Shown: piece by piece, positions 58,270 to 64,000 of the stretch
Numbering within the stretch: the stretch's first letter is position 1
Layout of the letters: every line of letters begins with the position of its first letter
Assembly: GCA_032622095.1 (NCBI GenBank)
Contig: CP136064.1
Location: 255,421,863-255,485,862, forward strand
DNA length: 64,000 nucleotides
Origin: Siphonodentalium dalli
Taxonomy: Eukaryota > Mollusca > Scaphopoda > Gadilida > Siphonodentaliidae
Direction of reading: 5' to 3'
Notes under the pieces: generated by a model
What the model saw: only the letters and a program-made list of their open reading frames with translations
Told to the model about the DNA's origin: nothing
Databases searched by the model: none
Program-made: the position numbers and the translations under genes

Positions 58270-58635
58270 GCACATGCTCTGTCAATATTTCGACATCTAT
58301 CAGCGGATTTTTTTTAGGGATACCAAGATGAATAACGTCTTTGACTTCCTTCAGAGTGTTCAGTCCGAGAAACCATTTATGTTCTCTCGCTGGAGCGTTT
58401 GAGCGTTTACGAGTTTCAAAGACGATAATTTCACTTTTAGCAAATGAGTATTCAAATTTCCACGTTTTGCTGTACTTATAACATTTATTCAGAAGAATTT
58501 TTAAGCCACCTTCTGAGTAAGAAAGAATGCAGACATCGTCGGCAGTTGTCGGACATGAACACGAAATTGAATCTATATGAGCGCCCTCCGGTGATAATGA
58601 GAGTTCCTGTAGGAGGTCGTCTATATAGATAAGAT
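58270..58635 (-). pseudogene. LINE RT segment carrying the catalytic ADD motif, out of frame
   Basis: This stretch encodes the middle of the RT in frames other than its neighbours: 'YIDDLLQELSL' near 58600, 'PTTADDVCILSYSEGGL' at about 58500-58550 (the motif C 'ADD' pair), then 'FAKSEIIVFETRKR' and 'FLGLNTLKEVK'. One frameshift near 58625-58640 and another near 58310 isolate it. Confidence 0.75.
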
Positions 58636-59724
58636 ACAGGAAAGGGGACAGAATTCACCTTGTCTTGTACCTTGCTCTATGGTGAACGGTTCTGAAAAAT
58701 AGCTAGCATATCGCACTTTGCTTTTGATATCCGAGTACATGGCAGCAACAACTCTAAGCAAACGCCCTCCGAGGCCTTTCTGCATTAATTTATAGAGTAG
58801 TCCTTCGTGCCATACTCTGTCAAAAGCTTTTTGGGAATCAAAAAATGCGGCGTATACCTTAGAATTGTTGAGATGTGCATATTCGACGACATCTTGGAGT
58901 ATATATGAGGTTACTGTGCAGCCAACCCCTTTCTGGAAGCCATTCTGCAGACAATTCGGAAAACCGGCGAACACATCGCATTTAAGAAGCCTGTCCAAAA
59001 TAATCATCTCAAAAAGTTTATACATTGATGGCAGTAAAGTTATAGCTCTGTAACTATCTGTGTTGTCGACAGGCTTTGGGTCACCCTTGAAAATCGGAAT
59101 TATTATTCCCATTTTCATTTTAGATGGAATAAATTCGTATCTGAGCATACTTGAGAATAGCAGACACAGGGCAGGAAGTAGAGCATCCGGTGCATGACTT
59201 AGATGTCCATTTACAATATTGGTGTACCCACTAGCTTTGTTCCGCTTCAGCCGTTTAATGCAATCACTTAGTTCTGCACCTGTGACGCCCTTACACAGTG
59301 AGTTATCTCTACGCTCTTGGTCAGACATTTCACTTATCTGGGCAATGGTGTCGTTCACCGACGATTCAAAAGATGGGATATTATGACGACACCTACTATA
59401 CAGGTTTTGAAAATATTTGTTCCAACCTAGTACAATGTCTTGAGGGTCCCTGCACATTTTGTTGTCAAACTTTAATTCTGACACAGGGTTCACACCACAC
59501 TTATTTGGGAGTTTAATTGCTTTCCAGAAAGCGGGTTGGTTGTTTTTAGCGAGATATTCTATGTTCTCTATTGATTTTGTTTGGGAATCCAACACTGCTG
59601 TACGGTGACGATTTCGGAATATTCGTTTAGAATCTCTATATGCTCGAAATGTTGGATTGTCAATCGTTTTGGGTCGCCCCTTTGATATCCAGCATTTCCG
59701 GCGTTGACGCATTTCACCATGCAA
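58621..59724 (-). pseudogene. LINE reverse transcriptase, N-terminal two thirds
   Basis: 368-codon frame. It starts in the linker ('RQRRKCWISKGRP'), then 'IIPIFKGDPKPVDNTDSYRA' with 'ITLLPSMYKLFE' (RT motifs 1-2), 'NGFQKGVGCT', motif A 'AAFFDSQKAFDRVWH' with the first catalytic Asp, and motif B 'QGTRQGEFCPL'. It ends by frameshift before motif C. It is in frame with the endonuclease upstream across a single TGA. Confidence 0.85.
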
Positions 59725-60621
59725 TCATTTCAATTCAGAATTCCAGTAAGACTCTGTTTCCTTAGAAGCAGAGAGAAGAATATCGACTAGTTTCGAATAT
59801 AGTGCGTCAACGTCGAATATGCTCGATATGCATCTATTGACTGTGTGCAGTTTATTCCGAACCACTTCTTGATATGCATCTAGATTAACCTTTGACCAGT
59901 TGACAATATTGTTATGATCATTTAGATGTGCGCTACCCTGATAGTTGAATTCCAACGAACAGAAATCTGGCCTGTGGTTTGAGGTATTAAGAGCCTCATC
60001 TTCAATTATTCCTACTCTATTCACAAGGTCAAGTTTGCACCGGGGAATGACAATGTGGTCAATTAGTGATTTTGAGTGTTCAGGGTTGTATGGGACAAAT
60101 GAATATTTTGGTCCGGTGCATGCACTCAGAGTGACGAGTGACTTTAGCTTATGAGTTTCCAGAAATGAATTGAAAGCAGTACATCTACTTGCCCGTTTCG
60201 GCCACTCAATCTGAGCTTTTTCCAGATTGGAAAATAAGTGGGCATTCAAATCGCCCATAATTATTACAGTTCCATGGGAAGAGTACTCGAATATGATATC
60301 ACGTAGTGCATTAATGCAGTCATTGTACTCTATGTCCGTGTAATTTGTGTTGGGCATGTATACTTCAACGATGTAAACGAATTCCTGATACCCCAAGCGG
60401 AGTTTTATGCCAATTAAGCGTTGGTGGTCTAGACGCATATCATTGAAGCAGTTGCGGTGATTTTTGTGAACGAGGAGAGCAACCCCGTCACGCACGTATT
60501 GCCCACCAGAGGACGTCGTCAATGTGCGACCAGGTTTACTAATACTAAAATATTGGTCATGAATATTATCGAGCAGGCGAAGGCCCTCTTCAATTAACCA
60601 GTGTTCAGATAAACCAATCAA
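59725..60621 (-). pseudogene. LINE AP-type endonuclease, 5' truncated
   Basis: 298-codon frame. It begins IGLSEHWL (Glu of the catalytic ExxW block), then 'GVALLVHKNHRNCFND', 'IMGDLNAHL' (the GDxNxH motif), 'SLIDHIVIPR' (the SxxDH strand) and 'SNHRPDFCSL'. The last corresponds to the usual SDHxP, here with Asn for Asp. It ends in a TGA at 59725-59727 in the same frame as the RT, which starts at the next codon. The first residue lies at the junction with a second 3' UTR copy. Confidence 0.85.
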
Positions 60622-60934
60622 AAAACCAAAACACTTCTCTTTTTCACACTGTCTATCAATAATGATTTATTAATCATACTATACTATATAATTCCAATAA
60701 ATTACATTTCTTGCTCGCACAATTACACAATATATGTGAAAACAGACGATTTAGCCGGGGTTTCGATGCACAAAATTAAAATCATATATCATTTGAATAG
60801 TATTGAATATGAAGTCTTTCTTCCTTGTCTGTACTTCTGCATACATAATTTTCTCTTCAGCGCAGATACGATTATCAATATATTTGAGCTTCATTACAAA
60901 TCATTTACGCTTGAAACAAATTAATTATACCAAG
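60621..60934 (-). mobile_element. LINE 3' UTR fragment joined head-to-tail, copy 2
   Basis: A 314-bp copy of the 3' UTR of the same LINE family. Its 3' terminus (GTGTTTTGGTTTTT) abuts the truncated endonuclease of the next element with only the shared T-run between. It is itself 5' truncated at 60934. It differs from copy 1 by a 17-base gap and several substitutions, so the two derive from different templates. Confidence 0.85.
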
Positions 60935-61012
60935 CATCATCTGACTTCCCCGTGAACAAATGAGTTCATCCCATAGCATGGTTTGAGTCTGCTTCAAATA
61001 CGTCATGCTTAA

Positions 61013-61340
61013 CCCTTTACCCAACAAACCGGCCAAAAACGGCCAAATAAAGCTGCAACAGACTAAATTATCTTGGGTCTGTCTCAATAAAGCCATACAA
61101 ATATGGATATCATTGGAACCGGCTCATTGACCACATTGTGATGGTTACAGTTATGCCCTGTGCCAATGCATTCTCTTATATATGCGAGTCGACCTTAGGT
61201 CGCCTCGCATATATAAGAGAATGCATTGGCCTAAAAACAATCCTTTTTTTAACACTTTTTACCATTTGTCTTACATTCTTTAACAATTTTATAATTTTTA
61301 ATGTGTTAAGCCAATTAGGGCCGTTCTGTTGGGTAAAGGG
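61013..61340 (-). mobile_element. piggyBac-like MITE, 328 bp, one palindrome
   Basis: TTAA at 61009-61012 and 61341-61344; termini CCCTTTACCCAACAAACCGG and (inverse of right) CCCTTTACCCAACAGAACGG. Same family as 42157-42548, in the opposite orientation. It carries a single 69-bp palindrome at 61162-61230. Confidence 0.9.
61162..61230. repeat. 69-bp palindrome, copy P3
   Basis: GCCAATGCATTCTCTTATAT and its inverse, centred on CGACCTTAGGTCG. Same dyad as P1 and P2 at 42183 and 42331. Confidence 0.95.
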
Positions 61341-61364
61341 TTAAATCAACACCGCTATCACCCG

Positions 61365-61850
61365 TATGTCTGACCAACATCAATATCACCTGTATTGGTG
61401 ATGGTTTTAACACTATCACCTGTGTAAGTCTGAGTGTTGGTTTTAGCGCTATCACCTATATGTCTGAGTGATGGTTTTATCACTATCACTGGTATGTCTG
61501 AGTGATGATTTAGCGCTATCACAGGTATGTCTGAGTGATGGTTTTAGCGCTATCACCTGCATGTCTGACCAACATCACTGTCACCTGTATGTCTAAGTGA
61601 TGGTTTTCTTACTATCACATGTATGTCTGAGTGATGGTTTTATTACTATCACCTCTATTTCTGAGTGATGGCTTTAGCGCTATCACCTATAAGTCAGAGT
61701 GTTGATTTTTTCACTATCGTCTAAATAGTCTATGTGACGGTTTTAGTGCTATCAACTGTATGTCTGAGTGACGGTTTTAGCGCTATCGCCTGTATGTCTG
61801 ATTGATGGTTTTAACGCTATCACCTGTATGTCTTATTGATGGTTGTCATA
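61365..61850 (+). repeat. Minisatellite, 34-40 bp unit
   Basis: About thirteen units near GCTATCACCTGTATGTCTGA followed by 'gtgatggttttag'. Two units carry 'ccaacatca' in place of 'gagtgatgg'. Confidence 0.85.
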
Positions 61851-62192
61851 GCGTGAGAAATTTTAGTATAGGTATAATTACTGCGTATGTGTATGTGTGC
61901 TTCATTGAAACGACATACACTCCAACTTAAAAGTTATGCATATGCGGCGTGGTAAATGGCATCGCATACATTTTAAGCCAGGAATATCATCACGTACGAT
62001 ATGTAGACTAACTGGAAATAATTCGATGTTTGTGCGATATTATTTGTTAAGTAATATATTTTGGTTTACCATGCAAGACCGTGGGGAGGCGCAAAATTTG
62101 GTTGCAGCGCAAATGCCCTCTATTGACAAATCCCGTTACCTGGATCAGGGTCCACTGACCACAAATAGCGCCTCCTAAAGCTATATTTAACA
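61851..62192. other. No recognisable gene
   Basis: An 80-codon plus frame (61936-62178) shows no recognisable motif. Confidence 0.35.
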
Positions 62193-62320
62193 ATTATAGT
62201 TTAATTTGACAGTGGTAAATACAATATTTCCCGGTTTATTATAGTTTAATTTGACAGTGGTAAATACACTATTTCCCTGTTTATTATAGTTTAATTTGAC
62301 AGTGGCAAATACACTATTTT
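62193..62320 (+). repeat. 45-bp tandem repeat, three copies
   Basis: Units start at 62193, 62238 and 62283 with ATTATAGTTTAATTTGACAG. The third is cut short by the element beginning at 62322. Confidence 0.9.
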
Positions 62321-62321
62321 A

Positions 62322-63522
62322 CGGTGGCTGGTTTAGGACATGGGAATTTTTTTTTTATTTCGTGGCCACGAAACACTAATTCGTGGCCACGAAATAACTA
62401 ACTCGTGGCCACGAAATAACTAATCGTGATATACGATCGTCAGTCATTGTTGTAATGGAAGCGGATAGAGGTATATGGAAGTAGTTGTCCACAATCTTGG
62501 CATGAGCCACGGCGATATGAGATAAAGGGTGTTGTAGGGTGGCCCGTAAAACAAATGAAGTAATCACCCCTTTCACAAACCCGATCCAAAGTTGCCACCG
62601 TCCGGGGGGTCACATAGGGCACTCACGACATTCAGTATATCTTGGGGCCACCATACAACACCCATTATACCACATCAAACGGTTAAGGGGCCGAGAAATT
62701 GTATAGGTGCCATATTTGAACCCATCTGGTGCGGCCATTTTGGATCGCGGAGGGTGAAAGTGGGTGAATATTTAGTTTGTATCAGGGGTCTCCCTACAAC
62801 ACACTTTATTCGACCTAAAATGTGGGGGGGGGTTGCATGGGTACCATATATGGACCCCTCTTATCAGTTATCATTTTCGCTCGAGGTGGGCTGAAGGTGT
62901 GAACAATTAGCTGCTACACTACACTACCCTTTATTTGATCTATATCGATCAGTGGCCGAGAAATAATGGTTACCCTATTTGACCCCTGCTGAGCGGCGAC
63001 CATTTTGGATCGGGTATGGTTGAAATGGGTGAATATTTTTAGTTTGTTTTGGGGCCACCCTAAAACCCCTTATTTGACATTTATCGGTCAATAGGCCGAG
63101 AGAAATGTCATTCCCATTCGACCCCTTGTGGTAAAAACTAATGAATATTCAGTTTGTCTTGGAGCAACCTAACCCTTGTTCCCCGTTCTCTCTGGGCTAG
63201 TTTTTATCGGACGTTCATATCCTCACAGAGCCCGGGTCCCACACCATAAGGGGTTTATAGTAGCTTCTCTGCGATCGTACGCATTGCACCTGGTGCAAGT
63301 GTGACCAGTCGCCGTAAAGGTATCTGGATATATATCAGTTATTTCGTGGCCACGAATTAGTTATTTCGTGGCCAAGAGTGAGCTATTTCGTGGCCACGAA
63401 TTAGTATTTCGTGGCCACGAATTAGCTATTCCGTGGCCACGAATTAGTTATTTCGTGGCCACGAATTAGTATTTCGTAGTTACGAAATAAAAAAAAAATC
63501 CCATGTCCTAAACCAGCCACCG
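62322..63522 (+). mobile_element. TIR element with arrays of a 14-bp palindrome, 1.2 kb
   Basis: Termini CGGTGGCTGGTTTAGGACAT and the exact inverse, continuing through 'gggaattttttttttatttc', with TA on both sides (62320-62321, 63523-63524). Just inside both ends are arrays of the perfect palindrome TTCGTGGCCACGAA: about three copies at 62360-62420 and about seven, some imperfect, at 63340-63480. The middle (62590-63180) is a diverged tandem array of roughly 130-155 bp units containing 'gcggccattttggatcg' and 'gggtgaatatttagtttg'. Non-coding; class uncertain. Confidence 0.85.
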
Positions 63523-63524
63523 TA

Positions 63525-64000
63525 CTATATCCTTGTTTTTGGTGGAAACTTTTGGATCGCGCATCCAGTTCACAGTAAAATTCACCCTTAGGGTGGATAC
63601 ACACATGCATGTAATCTTATTCACCCTTAGCAAATTTTGGAACAAATGAAGAGTCTCCAAATAAATTTCGTTTTTTTTTATTTTGCGGCAGCTTATTTTA
63701 TTTAATAAAAGTATGTCTTTCAAAATCTGACTATTAAATCGCTCCCCTAAAAACAGGTTTTAGTGGCAAGTTAGTTGACTTCCTTATAATGTTCCATCAA
63801 GATTAATCATTTGGATTGATGGAGACAAGTTATTTTGTCACATAACCGCATTATTATGACACTGATTTTCAACAAATATTTTTGTGTGATATGATTTTGA
63901 ATTATCCTGCTTTTATCAAAATCATAAGCCACCGATATCCATATTTAACTATTATAACTTATATAGTTGAATGCAGGATATACATGACCTGTTAACAGCA
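63525..64000. other. No recognisable gene
   Basis: Short frames only; no repeat recognised. Confidence 0.35.

Larger units (their letters stand above)
56827..60621 (-). mobile_element. 5'-truncated LINE, endonuclease to 3' UTR
   Basis: An APE-type non-LTR retrotransposon on the minus strand: endonuclease 60621-59725, RT 59724 to about 58280 with frameshifts, C-terminal region 58268-57288, and 3' UTR to 56827. It starts inside the endonuclease ('IGLSEHWL'), so perhaps 50-60 N-terminal residues are missing. Its defects are few: one in-frame TGA and two frameshifts. That makes it the youngest-looking LINE in the window. It lies on the same strand as the tail-exon gene, in what would be that gene's last intron. 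Confidence 0.9.

Overview
The window is eukaryotic, AT-rich, repeat-dominated DNA. No operons, bacterial-style genes, rRNA or CRISPR are visible. The mix of APE-type LINE relics, TTAA-flanked MITEs, a hAT relic, a tRNA-derived SINE and many minisatellites suits a marine invertebrate, most likely a mollusc. That assignment is inference from overall character, not from a diagnostic gene.

Only one stretch looks like a host gene. It is the 3'-terminal exon of a minus-strand gene, with its splice acceptor at 56691-56692. It opens with a hydrophobic-then-basic stop-transfer segment (YFLWRRRRQ) and then encodes a cytoplasmic tail of 18-residue repeats, each carrying a YINQP motif. YINQ fits the pY-x-N consensus for the Grb2 SH2 domain and matches the Grb2 site of human EGFR. 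The exon is split by a 4.5-kb insertion (51837-56361) and resumes to a stop at 51348, with a poly(A) signal at 51207-51212. Upstream exons, which should encode the membrane helix and ectodomain, are not in the window and presumably lie to its right.

The insertion has the order E-S-E-S-E-S-E. E is a 459-bp element with 24-bp imperfect terminal inverted repeats, and S is an 895-899-bp spacer. The outermost E ends are flanked by the same 4 bp (TATC), so the whole array behaves as one composite insertion. The exon now reads through into E for 19 codons and then stops.

The rest is a layered transposon landscape. From left to right: a long inverted-repeat element (2975-6485); an interval bounded by inverted minisatellites (9846-11067); an internally deleted LINE (15455-17068); a LINE endonuclease split by a hAT relic (20035-21700); TTAA MITEs (23549, 38762, 42157, 61013); a 2.2-kb TIR element (30432-32628); LINE 3' fragments (36890, 41875, 47040); a SINE cluster (45690-46535); a head-to-tail LINE pair (56827-60934); and a 1.2-kb element with repeated 14-bp palindromes (62322-63522). 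Minisatellites are abundant, notably at 12935, 24420, 33505 and 61365. Stretches where I see nothing are listed as such.
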